Shown here piece after piece: positions 1-6,728 of a stretch of DNA of 64,000 nucleotides. The notes under the pieces were generated by a model. That model was not told the origin of the DNA, ran no database searches, and saw only the letters and a program-made list of their open reading frames with translations. Each line of letters starts with the position of its first letter. The first letter of the stretch is position 1. Source of the DNA: a virus. The stretch lies in IMG/VR virus record IMGVR_UViG_3300023184_000028, positions 1-64,000 of that record. One strand, 5' to 3'. Both the position numbers and the translations under genes were made by a program.

Positions 1-87
1 TGTCAAACGCAATATGTAATTGGATGGCAAGAACTTTATAAAATAAATTTGGCAGTTTCAGAACTATTTTATACTTTTACATTATGA
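1..87 (+). CDS. possible C-terminal end of an upstream gene (partial)
   Basis: Frame 1 is open from the window edge and ends in TGA at 85-87, which overlaps the ATG of the next gene as ATGA. That stop-start overlap is common for real neighbours in this genome. Only about 28 residues are visible and they carry no recognisable motif. A host-like promoter (48-77) lies inside the stretch, and another frame ends at 39, so this may simply be open by chance. Confidence 0.3.
   Translation, partial: CQTQYVIGWQELYKINLAVSELFYTFTL
48..77 (+). promoter_or_regulatory. host-type promoter (TTTG-N18-TATACTTT)
   Basis: TTTG at 48-51 and TATACTTT at 70-77 are separated by 18 nt, close to the Bacteroidota consensus TTTG-N19-TAnnTTTG. 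The -7-like box ends only 6 nt before the ATG at 84, so the transcript would be leaderless or nearly so. Confidence 0.45.
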
Positions 88-545
88 AACAATTACCATA
101 CATACAAACATCAACCGCCATCATTGGCTACACAGAATCTGTAATCGCTAAAAGTGAATGTAATGACTGCTTTGTAAGAGCCGTCGCATCCGCTTATGAA
201 ACCCCATATGATAACGCCCACGCTTGGGTTAAGGAAAAATTTAATAGAGTGAACAAGAAGGGAACTAGATGGGTCTCTTCTAAAATGGCAACTTTTTATG
301 TGAAGGGAGAAACCTTTAATGACAAGTCAATCAAAGTGATTGATAACATGAGAACAATTGATAAAATAACTCATAAGATGAAAAGAACTACTCTTAATCA
401 GTTCATCAAAAAGTATCCAACAGGGACTTATATATTGATTGTTAAGGGACACGCTTTCACCCTAAAGAATGGTGCGGTGATTGGCAATAAGGGTGACGCA
501 ACATCAATGAAAAAGATTGTTCACGATGCATTCCAAATAGTATAA
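84..545 (+). CDS. small papain-fold (C39-like) protein
   Basis: 153 residues. Cysteines at 26 and 29 start a helix-like stretch (NDCFVRAVA). A histidine at 123 sits in a beta-type context (KGHAFTLKNG) about 95 residues later. This Cys-then-His spacing is what compact papain-like or C39-like domains show, but similarity to a named family is not certain. No signal peptide is visible, so it is probably cytoplasmic. The next gene follows after 3 nt. It could be a peptidase, a de-conjugating enzyme or an inactive relative. Confidence 0.45.
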   Translation: MKQLPYIQTSTAIIGYTESVIAKSECNDCFVRAVASAYETPYDNAHAWVKEKFNRVNKKGTRWVSSKMATFYVKGETFNDKSIKVIDNMRTIDKITHKMKRTTLNQFIKKYPTGTYILIVKGHAFTLKNGAVIGNKGDATSMKKIVHDAFQIV

Positions 546-548
546 TTT

Positions 549-1091
549 ATGTTTGACAAATTAATAGAATTTATAATACAGTTTATGGAAGATTTTCTTC
601 CTTTTAAGATTGTGAATCAGTGGGAAAAAGGAGTTTATTTACGATTTGGTAAATATCAAAAAGTTGTTGAGCCTGGTTTAATCTTAAAAATACCTTTTGC
701 CGATAAAGTTTGGACTCATGAGGTAATTACTCAAACGGTTCATCTCCAACCACAAACATTAACCACTTTGGATGAGAAATCCATTGTATTGAAATCAATT
801 ATCCGGTATCACGTAAATGATGTTCAAAAGTTTTTATTGAATGTTATGCATGCGTCCGATGTTTTGGTAGATACAACCCAAGGTATTATTAGAGAAAAAG
901 TTGAGTATACCAATTGGGAAGATTTGGATGATGTTTGTGGTGATTTAGAGACGAATGTACAGGGTGTTGTTGATGATTGGGGTATTACCATTGAAAGAAT
1001 AACTTTAACCGATTTGGGGATTGTAAATACCTATCGTATCATGTCCGATACCAAACAAACAACAAATATATTACCAAATGAAAACTGCTGA
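549..1091 (+). CDS. SPFH/Band 7 (stomatin-like) membrane protein
   Basis: 180 residues. An N-terminal amphipathic or membrane-associated helix (about 1-18) is followed by the hallmark start of a Band 7 domain: an EKGVYLRFGKY stretch, then VEPGLILKIPF, then the LQPQTLTTLDEKSIVLKSII strand pair and a helix. It is shorter than cellular stomatins and lacks the long coiled-coil tail. SPFH proteins scaffold membrane microdomains and bind proteases; what a phage does with one is unknown. It overlaps the next gene, a small two-helix membrane protein, by 14 nt, so the two may work together. Confidence 0.8.
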   Translation: MFDKLIEFIIQFMEDFLPFKIVNQWEKGVYLRFGKYQKVVEPGLILKIPFADKVWTHEVITQTVHLQPQTLTTLDEKSIVLKSIIRYHVNDVQKFLLNVMHASDVLVDTTQGIIREKVEYTNWEDLDDVCGDLETNVQGVVDDWGITIERITLTDLGIVNTYRIMSDTKQTTNILPNENC

Positions 1092-1305
1092 GGATTATAT
1101 AGTTAAATTCTTTAAGGTGTTTATCATCCCGCTGGTCATTACCAATGGGATGATTTACCTTATTGGTAGTTTTATTGCCATGGATTTTGATTATAATAAT
1201 TGGTGGGCATTTAACTCAACATTTGGAAGAGTTTTATTATCTTTGCTTGAATTAATGATATTAGTTAACATCCCCAAATGGTGGGAACAATACAACACAA
1301 AATGA
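1078..1305 (+). CDS. small integral membrane protein
   Basis: 75 residues with two hydrophobic segments (about 12-34 and 50-65), the second containing LLSLLELMILV. The start overlaps the end of the SPFH gene by 14 nt, and its stop overlaps the next gene's start (ATGA at 1302-1305), so translation is probably coupled. No family is recognised. A partner of the SPFH protein or a holin-like protein are both possible; the sequence does not decide. Confidence 0.6.
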   Translation: MKTAEDYIVKFFKVFIIPLVITNGMIYLIGSFIAMDFDYNNWWAFNSTFGRVLLSLLELMILVNIPKWWEQYNTK

Positions 1306-1784
1306 ATATATTTTTATTAGATTGGGACGTTAAGAAATGTGCTGAGTATCATTGTGATAAACACGTTGTTAAAATGATTTTAGAGACCGCACAACTACTT
1401 TGTGGTGTTCACCATACAACCAACTCAACCAACCAAGTTCCTTACAAATTATCCCATAAAAATCATCCTTGCTCCATATGGGCGAGAGAGTCAATAACAA
1501 ATTATTTGTATTTGTGTGAGTTAGGTTTAGAATTATGTGAGGAATATACCTACAGGTACGGTAAAAGACATAAATCTCAGGATGTTATTGAGTGGTGTGT
1601 AACAAATAAAGCACAAATTTGTGACAAAGGACTTACAAAACCCGCACTTGCAATGCCTGACGAATATAAGGTTGGGGATGTGATACAATCGTATAGGAAC
1701 TATTATAATGGCGCCAAGTCAGATTTCGCAGTTTGGAAAAATAGAGAAGTTCCTGAATGGTTTTACAAAAAAGTCAATAATTAG
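1302..1784 (+). CDS. conserved phage protein of unknown function (CDKHVVKMILETAQLL family)
   Basis: I take the ATG at 1302, which overlaps the preceding stop as ATGA, because the protein then begins MNIFLLDWDVKKCAEYHCD, the usual start of this family. A longer reading from 1278 adds eight unlikely residues. The family is widespread in T4-like and other large phages. It has conserved Cys/His-rich N-terminal residues (KCAEYHCDKHVVK), a central HPCSIWARES motif and a C-terminal ALAMPDEYKVGD plus SYRNYY stretch. The many conserved polar residues suggest an enzyme, but I do not know its activity. The gene ends inside a terminator hairpin. Confidence 0.7.
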   Translation: MNIFLLDWDVKKCAEYHCDKHVVKMILETAQLLCGVHHTTNSTNQVPYKLSHKNHPCSIWARESITNYLYLCELGLELCEEYTYRYGKRHKSQDVIEWCVTNKAQICDKGLTKPALAMPDEYKVGDVIQSYRNYYNGAKSDFAVWKNREVPEWFYKKVNN

Positions 1785-1796
1785 TTGACTTTTTTA
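1768..1796 (+). terminator. rho-independent terminator overlapping a stop codon
   Basis: AAAAAGTCAA at 1768-1777 pairs with TTGACTTTTT at 1785-1794 around a 7-nt loop that contains the TAG stop codon of the preceding gene. The downstream arm forms the U-run. Confidence 0.7.
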
Positions 1797-1806
1797 TATA
1801 TGATTC

Positions 1807-1815
1807 ATATTTATA
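1807..1815 (+). promoter_or_regulatory. putative late promoter ATATTTATA
   Basis: ATATTTATA, 21 nt before the ATG at 1837 and directly after a terminator. It belongs to the recurrent motif set described in the findings. Confidence 0.55.
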
Positions 1816-1836
1816 ATCACATAATTGTTTTAACCT

Positions 1837-2439
1837 ATGAGTAGTCAAGTAATTGTTGCGTTCATCACGGGCGTTTTAGGACCCGTTTTATTGTTAGTAA
1901 TCAAAAATCATTTAGATAAAAGAAAGGTAAAACCTGATATCGTTAAAGATGCATTACAAGTTAGCGAATTGGTTAATGCTAAAATTGATACCATTAGAGA
2001 TGAGTTTAAGGCGGATAGAGTATGGATAACCCAATTTCATAATGGTGGTAATTTTTATCCTACAGGTAAATCAATGGCAAAATTTACAATGATGTATGAA
2101 ACAGTAAACGGTAGTGTAATATCAATACAAAATAACTTCCAAAACATTCCTGTTAATCTATTTAGTAAATCAATAAATCAATTATTAGAAGGTGATACAA
2201 TAATCATACCCGATTTTAAGGATGAAACAATTGCCACTTACGGATTAAAATACATTGCAGATGAAAGCGGATGTAAATCAGGGTATCTGTTCTCAATCAA
2301 AACTATTGATGATAAATTTGTTGGTGTTTTAGGTGTTGATTACGTTAAGAGAAAGAATAAATTAACTCAGGAGGAAATTAATCACATATCAAACCATGCA
2401 TCATCAATTGGGGGATATTTAATCGGAAATTATAATTAA
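1837..2439 (+). CDS. membrane-anchored GAF-like protein
   Basis: 200 residues. One N-terminal transmembrane helix (about 5-22) is followed by a charged linker and a GAF-like sensor domain. The domain begins near DRVWITQFHNGG, continues NFYPTGKSMAKF and ends with the typical FVGVLGVDYV strand. GAF domains bind small ligands or serve as dimer modules. I see no output domain, so the membrane anchor plus sensor is the whole protein. It has its own promoter and faces a convergent minus-strand gene whose stop overlaps by 4 nt. Confidence 0.6.
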   Translation: MSSQVIVAFITGVLGPVLLLVIKNHLDKRKVKPDIVKDALQVSELVNAKIDTIRDEFKADRVWITQFHNGGNFYPTGKSMAKFTMMYETVNGSVISIQNNFQNIPVNLFSKSINQLLEGDTIIIPDFKDETIATYGLKYIADESGCKSGYLFSIKTIDDKFVGVLGVDYVKRKNKLTQEEINHISNHASSIGGYLIGNYN

Positions 2440-3239
2440 TTAAAGAATTTTTCAGGTTTCATATCAAGTTCTTTAACCCAAATTTTATTTCCCATATATC
2501 TTAAAGTCACTTCATCAGGTAATAGTGTTACACCACCATATTCATCGTTAGCGTAATTTTTAGAAATTTCTTCGGTATCTGAACTTTGGCCAACACTAAT
2601 TCTTTCAAAACTTAAAATTAAAGTTTTTCCCTTCTGAGTTGGATTTAGATTTATTGGTTCATTCCTCATAATTGTTTGGTCTAAATCTACCTTTAATTCT
2701 TTATCATATGACACACAATAATTTAAGTCATATGGGACTTCATTATAAAAAGTTAACGTACCGTTTCCATCACATTCATCACAATTATTACGACCATCAC
2801 CCCCACACCATTCACAATCTATATTTTCTTCACCATCGCAAGTTTGACAAGTATATTCTTCGTCATCAAGACCAGTTCCATCGCAATCATTGCAAGTAAT
2901 CTGTCCTGTTCCGTCACAGTCACTACAATCAACTCTTCCTTCACCACTACATTCATAACAATCTATATCGTTTTCAGTATCACCAAATTCAAATATGTTA
3001 AAATAAAATAAGTTATTTCTAATTTCATCAACAATATTGGGGTCATCATTACCCATAGAAATTTCATATGTAACAAAAACTAAAAGAGGAATGTTTTCAA
3101 CTGAGAACATTTGTCTAATAAAACTTAAATGTTCATTAGTCATCATTAATTTGTAAATACCTTCTGTTGATATTTGTCCACCACCTTTAACAAAGGGTTG
3201 AATACTTTTAGCCACTGAGTATGTGTGTTCTAAACTCAT
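2436..3239 (-). CDS. DnaJ-type cysteine-rich zinc-finger protein
   Basis: 267 residues. The centre (about residues 92-160) holds six CxxCxG-type units, among them CYECSGEG, CSDCDGTG, CNDCDGTG, CEWCGGDG and CDECDGNG; one unit is degenerate. DnaJ has four such units that form two zinc centres. There is no J domain and no C-terminal DnaJ substrate domain that I recognise, so it is not a complete DnaJ. Known proteins of this kind act in thiol or substrate binding. The C-terminal half is beta-rich. Within this phage it adds to the chaperone-related genes. A late-type motif lies 14 nt upstream. Confidence 0.65.
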   Translation of the reverse strand: MSLEHTYSVAKSIQPFVKGGGQISTEGIYKLMMTNEHLSFIRQMFSVENIPLLVFVTYEISMGNDDPNIVDEIRNNLFYFNIFEFGDTENDIDCYECSGEGRVDCSDCDGTGQITCNDCDGTGLDDEEYTCQTCDGEENIDCEWCGGDGRNNCDECDGNGTLTFYNEVPYDLNYCVSYDKELKVDLDQTIMRNEPINLNPTQKGKTLILSFERISVGQSSDTEEISKNYANDEYGGVTLLPDEVTLRYMGNKIWVKELDMKPEKFFN

Positions 3240-3253
3240 AATTGTTATTTATA

Positions 3254-3262
3254 TATAAATAT
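3254..3262 (-). promoter_or_regulatory. putative late promoter ATATTTATA (minus strand)
   Basis: TATAAATAT on the plus strand reads ATATTTATA on the minus strand, 14 nt upstream of the start at 3239. It forms a divergent pair with the motif at 3276-3284. Confidence 0.55.
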
Positions 3263-3275
3263 TAATATTTTTGAG

Positions 3276-3284
3276 ATATTTATT
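3276..3284 (+). promoter_or_regulatory. putative late promoter ATATTTATT
   Basis: ATATTTATT only 5 nt before the ATG at 3290, so any transcript would be nearly leaderless. Confidence 0.5.
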
Positions 3285-3289
3285 ATATT

Positions 3290-3955
3290 ATGAAACAGAA
3301 ATTACAGGAAGAGATAAAAAGAAGTAAAAAGTTAATGAAACTTAATGAAGACATTCAGTTAGTTAGGTTAAGAGATACTAGTTATCCAAATGTAAAATAT
3401 GATAATGACGAAACTAAAAACGATGAAGTCAATATTACACTTTTAGATGATATACAAAAGGCGGCAAAATTTGCAGATATGGTTGTTACAATTACAACCG
3501 CAAAATCGGGTCATAATGAACTAACTACAACAGGAAATGTCAGTAGACATTCAAAACAAACTGCCGTTGATATTTCAATATTAAATGGTATAGGTTCTGG
3601 AGGAGCAACAAATTCAAGAAACGGTAATGAAGACTTTAGACAACTAGGAAATAAATTAAAAAATGAATTAGTTTCTTTAGGATACAATTGGAATACTGAA
3701 ATTGGAAACGATAAGGCGGTATTATGGCAAACAGAAACTGGAGGTAATCACTATAATCACCTTCACGTATCAAATAAAACCGATTCTTCAGAGGAAGAAG
3801 GAACAACATCAGGAAGTGAAGAAAATGAATTATTAGAAAAAATACTTAATAGTGAATTTATGGGTAAAAAAGTTAAAGAATGGTTAGAAAGTCTTGGGAA
3901 AAACTTTTTTGAAATATTAGCAAAAATAGCATCAGGTTTAAAAGGTATTAAATAA
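3290..3955 (+). CDS. M15-family metallopeptidase, probable peptidoglycan hydrolase
   Basis: 221 residues. The core (about 70-165) carries the M15/VanY-type signature: SRHSKQTAVDIS gives the SxHxxxxAxD motif (His87, Asp94), and NHYNHLHVS near 153-161 gives the C-terminal HxH motif. These are the expected zinc ligands of D,D-carboxypeptidase or L,D-endopeptidase endolysins. The C-terminal 30 residues form a basic amphipathic helix. There is no signal peptide. The basic N-terminal leader ends KLMKLNE (Glu20), resembling the prohead-protease leaders noted elsewhere, so it may be packaged in the virion rather than act as a free endolysin. Confidence 0.7.
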   Translation: MKQKLQEEIKRSKKLMKLNEDIQLVRLRDTSYPNVKYDNDETKNDEVNITLLDDIQKAAKFADMVVTITTAKSGHNELTTTGNVSRHSKQTAVDISILNGIGSGGATNSRNGNEDFRQLGNKLKNELVSLGYNWNTEIGNDKAVLWQTETGGNHYNHLHVSNKTDSSEEEGTTSGSEENELLEKILNSEFMGKKVKEWLESLGKNFFEILAKIASGLKGIK

Positions 3956-3960
3956 TAAAA

Positions 3961-3981
3961 AACCCCTCCAAAAGAGGGGTT
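3961..3981. terminator. bidirectional terminator
   Basis: AACCCCTC, a 5-nt loop and GAGGGGTT, with an A-run before and T-rich sequence after. It serves the rightward peptidase gene and the leftward lipoprotein gene, which converge here. Confidence 0.75.
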
Positions 3982-4005
3982 AACTTTTTAAAGTCAGTAT
4001 TTAAA

Positions 4006-4191
4006 TTACTTAACTTCTACAGCCTTAGTTGAATCACAACAAGGAGCCGCTTTTGTAGTATCCAAAATGCTTTTAGTTGTGTCTACAACTACTGTAGTAG
4101 AATCAGTAGTAGTTGATTCTGTTTCAGAAGATTTTGTTCCACAAGCCGCCAATGATGCTACAACGCTTAACGCAAGAATTACTTTTTTCAT
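4006..4191 (-). CDS. small Thr/Ser-rich lipoprotein
   Basis: 61 residues. It has a short basic start (MKK), a hydrophobic core and a lipobox SLAAC with the acylated cysteine at position 17. The mature part is only about 44 residues, rich in Thr, Ser, Asp and Val, with a CC pair near the C-terminus. Phage lipoproteins are known to act in superinfection exclusion or lysis (spanins); neither role can be shown from this sequence. A late-type motif (4235-4243) lies 43 nt upstream, and the gene ends in the bidirectional terminator. Confidence 0.75.
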   Translation of the reverse strand: MKKVILALSVVASLAACGTKSSETESTTTDSTTVVVDTTKSILDTTKAAPCCDSTKAVEVK

Positions 4192-4234
4192 GTTTGTTTT
4201 TTTAATTGTTTAAGTTTTATTTATTGTTTCAGAT

Positions 4235-4243
4235 TATAAATAT
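4235..4243 (-). promoter_or_regulatory. putative late promoter ATATTTATA (minus strand)
   Basis: ATATTTATA read on the minus strand, 43 nt upstream of the lipoprotein start. It lies between the tmRNA terminator and the lipoprotein gene, so the lipoprotein probably has its own transcript. Confidence 0.5.
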
Positions 4244-4273
4244 AGTTTAATCTAACAAAAATGTCAAATGTTT

Positions 4274-4310
4274 AAAAAAATCCCATCAAATTTTGTGGAG
4301 ATGATGGGAT
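4274..4310 (-). terminator. terminator of the tmRNA gene
   Basis: On the minus strand ATCCCATCA and TGATGGGAT form a 9-bp stem around a 13-nt loop, followed by a run of T. It starts a few bases after the 3' end of the tmRNA. Confidence 0.85.
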
Positions 4311-4317
4311 TTAGTCG

Positions 4318-4713
4318 TGGAGGTGTCGGCGTCGAAGCCGAGTCTTGTTCGCCATAAAAATAAATGACTACATGCTTATTTCAACATTGATTCTCAATGT
4401 TCCGAAATATCAGGTTTGATATATGTGAGAAACCCACCTGCAAACAACTTGGTCTCAGAGTTATTTTAAACGAGCTCTGACCTGTGACCCGTATAACGGA
4501 CTTCTGTTCCTAGGTTATATGTCCTAACCGACCCGAAGGTATCATAACAATTAAGCTACAGATACAGTCTCGTCTTGTCTAATAAGACCAGCAAGAGACA
4601 TTTTGTTCAAAACGTTGCCGTTTGGATTTTACCACCGTTAATTAAAGTCGTAGATGATATCCGACTGCATGCCATTTACCCCTATAAACGCCAATCAATT
4701 CCATGTCACCCCC
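4318..4713 (-). ncRNA. ssrA: transfer-messenger RNA (tmRNA)
   Basis: About 396 nt. The 5' end GGGGGTG (4707-4713) pairs fully with CACCTCC (4319-4325). The third pair is G-U, the alanine identity pair G3-U70, and the discriminator is A; CCA is not encoded (ACGA follows). A T-arm-like hairpin lies at 4326-4341 (TCGGC, TTCGAC, GCCGA). The conserved GGCATGC near the 5' end and AAGCATGTAGT near the 3' end match E. coli ssrA landmarks. A tag frame ends at TAA (4551-4553) and reads ...RQDETVSVA. If it resumes at GGC (4617-4619) the tag is 22 residues. The T-loop is one base short of canonical. The RNA rescues stalled ribosomes and tags their products for Clp proteolysis. A terminator follows and a host-type promoter precedes it. 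Confidence 0.9.
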
Positions 4714-4733
4714 ATAATTTCAAATAACTTAAA

Positions 4734-4764
4734 CAAAGATAAGAATAAATATTTAGTTTCCAAA
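4734..4764 (-). promoter_or_regulatory. host-type promoter of the tmRNA gene
   Basis: On the minus strand TTTG (4761-4764), 19 nt, then TATCTTTG (4734-4741) matches the Bacteroidota vegetative consensus TTTG-N19-TAnnTTTG exactly. Transcription would start about 10-15 nt before the mature tmRNA 5' end. An ATATTTATT variant lies in the spacer. Confidence 0.8.
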
Positions 4765-4772
4765 CAAAAATG

Positions 4773-4781
4773 GTATTTATA
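4773..4781 (+). promoter_or_regulatory. putative late promoter GTATTTATA
   Basis: Located 14 nt before the ATG at 4796, divergent from the tmRNA promoter. Confidence 0.5.
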
Positions 4782-4795
4782 TTAAAACACAGTTT

Positions 4796-5824
4796 ATGAG
4801 AATTATCCGAGAAGCGAAAGAAGATTGGTTGTATATGCAACTTCATATGTTTAATCAGGGAGCACTTAGTGCGGTTCATATTAAAGACGATATGATTTTT
4901 GACCTTAGGGACAATGGTATTATGGTATTAAAATTTGAGGATGATTCAGAATATTTTAAGTTATTTGGTTTTGATGAATATAAAGTCACTGATTTATCTA
5001 GAATTTTTTCATACTATGGTGGTATAGAATGGTTTGATAGTTATACCGCCGCTGATGATTGGGCAGAAGGTTATTTGTATAATTATTTTAATGACGAGAA
5101 TAAAGAAATGTTTGAGGAGATTAAACAATATCTATCACCTGAATTAGATTTGGGGGACAGTAATCAATTGACTCAGTTTTGTAAATTTATGGACGAAACA
5201 TTTCATAATAGAATTGATACGATTATTGGTGATTATACGGGTGAAATGGATAACGCCATTGAGAACACCATGAAGGAAGCGGTTAGACATGACTTATGTA
5301 ATATTTTTATGGGAGATGGGATTTATCAGGCAGGTGATAGTTGTTTTTACAAATATTACACGACTGTAGATACATTAATTAAAATATATGATAGGTTTGA
5401 TGATAAATCATCAGACATTTATGAAATACTAAAAAAATTAGGTAAAGATAAAGGAATTGAGGATAATACCTACAGTGATTATTATGAGTACAATTACCAA
5501 GATAAGTTTGACGACGCCAGTTTTAACAGAACCGTAACATGGAATTTAGAAAAAATTAAAGATGAGTTATTAGAGTCCGATAAATTTAAAGACATTGAGG
5601 AGTATAAAAAAATTAGAGATACGTTAACAAAATACAAATTTAAGTCCAACGTTTGGTATGATTTACCCAAAGATAAAAATATTATGTTTAAAATTCATGG
5701 TGTTAATCCAGAAACAAATGAGATTATTTTTGAATATAAGAAAAAAATGACTCAAGATTTCAAAAAAGGCAGTTTATCGTTGGAAAGGTTTAATTTGTTT
5801 TTATACCATCCAGAATTATTTTAA
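4796..5824 (+). CDS. hypothetical acidic protein
   Basis: 342 residues, unrecognised. It is acidic and rich in Asp, Tyr and Phe, with no transmembrane segment and no obvious catalytic motif. The start MRIIREAKEDW resembles the short leaders ending in [LI]xE found on many proteins here, so a capsid-targeting leader is possible. A central TMKEAVRHDLCNIF helix and the C-terminal LERFNLFLYHPELF segment look like a folded, conserved protein. It has its own promoter and is followed 41 nt later by a peptidase gene. Confidence 0.6.
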   Translation: MRIIREAKEDWLYMQLHMFNQGALSAVHIKDDMIFDLRDNGIMVLKFEDDSEYFKLFGFDEYKVTDLSRIFSYYGGIEWFDSYTAADDWAEGYLYNYFNDENKEMFEEIKQYLSPELDLGDSNQLTQFCKFMDETFHNRIDTIIGDYTGEMDNAIENTMKEAVRHDLCNIFMGDGIYQAGDSCFYKYYTTVDTLIKIYDRFDDKSSDIYEILKKLGKDKGIEDNTYSDYYEYNYQDKFDDASFNRTVTWNLEKIKDELLESDKFKDIEEYKKIRDTLTKYKFKSNVWYDLPKDKNIMFKIHGVNPETNEIIFEYKKKMTQDFKKGSLSLERFNLFLYHPELF

Positions 5825-5865
5825 TTTGTCAAATTAATTTCTTACCTTTATAAAAAATATATAAA

Positions 5866-6696
5866 ATGTCAAGAAATTTAGAGTTATTAAAAGAAATTTT
5901 ATCAGTTCCCACCGTTACATACGATGAAGAAAGAATGGTTCAGTATATTTCAGATTGGCTACATGAGAATAATATTGAACATTATGTTGACGAGTACCTT
6001 AATGTGTATGCTGTCAAACAAACCGGTAAATTACCTAAAGATTTTGTCTTCCCTTGTGTAATTGCTCACACGGACACCGTCCACAGAATAGATACAATTA
6101 ATGTTGTTGAGGAAATGAAACCTAACGCTCATGGTGAACTCAAATTATCCTTGAAAGCTTATAATGATGAAGGTAAACCCACAGGAATTGGTGGTGATGA
6201 CAAATGTGGTGTGTTTGCCTGTTTGGAATTGTTAAAAGAACTACCTAATCTTAAAGCTGCGTTTTTTGTTTCTGAGGAAACAGGATGTCATGGTTCAAGA
6301 TTGGCGGATTCCAACTTCTTCTCAAATGTGGGGTACGCAATTCAGTTTGACGCACCCGAGAATTGGATGATTACCGAAACATGTTTTGGTGCCAAGTTAT
6401 TTGACAGAGATAGTGAGTTCTTTCAGAAATGCGACATGGTGTTAAATGAAAGTATGAATGATAAACGCCAATATATGACACATCCTTATACTGATGTTTA
6501 TGCTCTAAAAACTAAATTTGATTTTTCTTGTATTAATTTCTCAATCGGATATTATGACTATCATACAAAGAACGAATACGTTGTTGTTGAGGATACTTTT
6601 AACGGTATTGAGATGGGTAAAAAGATGATTGAGTTGTTGGGATATAAGAAATACGCAAAAACGTTAGAACGGTCTGAAAACTTCAGATATTGGTAA
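5866..6696 (+). CDS. M20/M28-type zinc metallopeptidase
   Basis: 276 residues. It shows the ordered zinc-site motifs of co-catalytic exopeptidases: VIAHTDTV, GGDDKCG, FVSEETG, QFDAP and, near the C-terminus, DYHTKNEYVV. All expected His, Asp and Glu ligands appear present. It lacks the inserted dimerisation domain of full-length M20 enzymes, which are usually about 400 residues, so it is a compact form nearer peptidase T or M28. No secretion signal is seen. It could trim peptides released by Clp-type proteolysis or act on host peptides; the substrate is unknown. Confidence 0.75.
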   Translation: MSRNLELLKEILSVPTVTYDEERMVQYISDWLHENNIEHYVDEYLNVYAVKQTGKLPKDFVFPCVIAHTDTVHRIDTINVVEEMKPNAHGELKLSLKAYNDEGKPTGIGGDDKCGVFACLELLKELPNLKAAFFVSEETGCHGSRLADSNFFSNVGYAIQFDAPENWMITETCFGAKLFDRDSEFFQKCDMVLNESMNDKRQYMTHPYTDVYALKTKFDFSCINFSIGYYDYHTKNEYVVVEDTFNGIEMGKKMIELLGYKKYAKTLERSENFRYW

Positions 6697-6702
6697 TAAA
6701 AA

Positions 6703-6728
6703 AAAGGAAGTTTTTAACTTCCTTTTTT
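6703..6728. terminator. bidirectional terminator between convergent genes
   Basis: AAGGAAGTT and AACTTCCTT pair around TTT, with an A-run on one side and a T-run on the other. It separates the rightward peptidase gene from the leftward Clp gene, whose 3' end it overlaps. Confidence 0.75.

Noticed and set aside
1278-1784. Longer start for the conserved phage gene
   Set aside because: The ATG at 1302 restores the family-typical start and the ATGA overlap; the extra eight residues are not expected.
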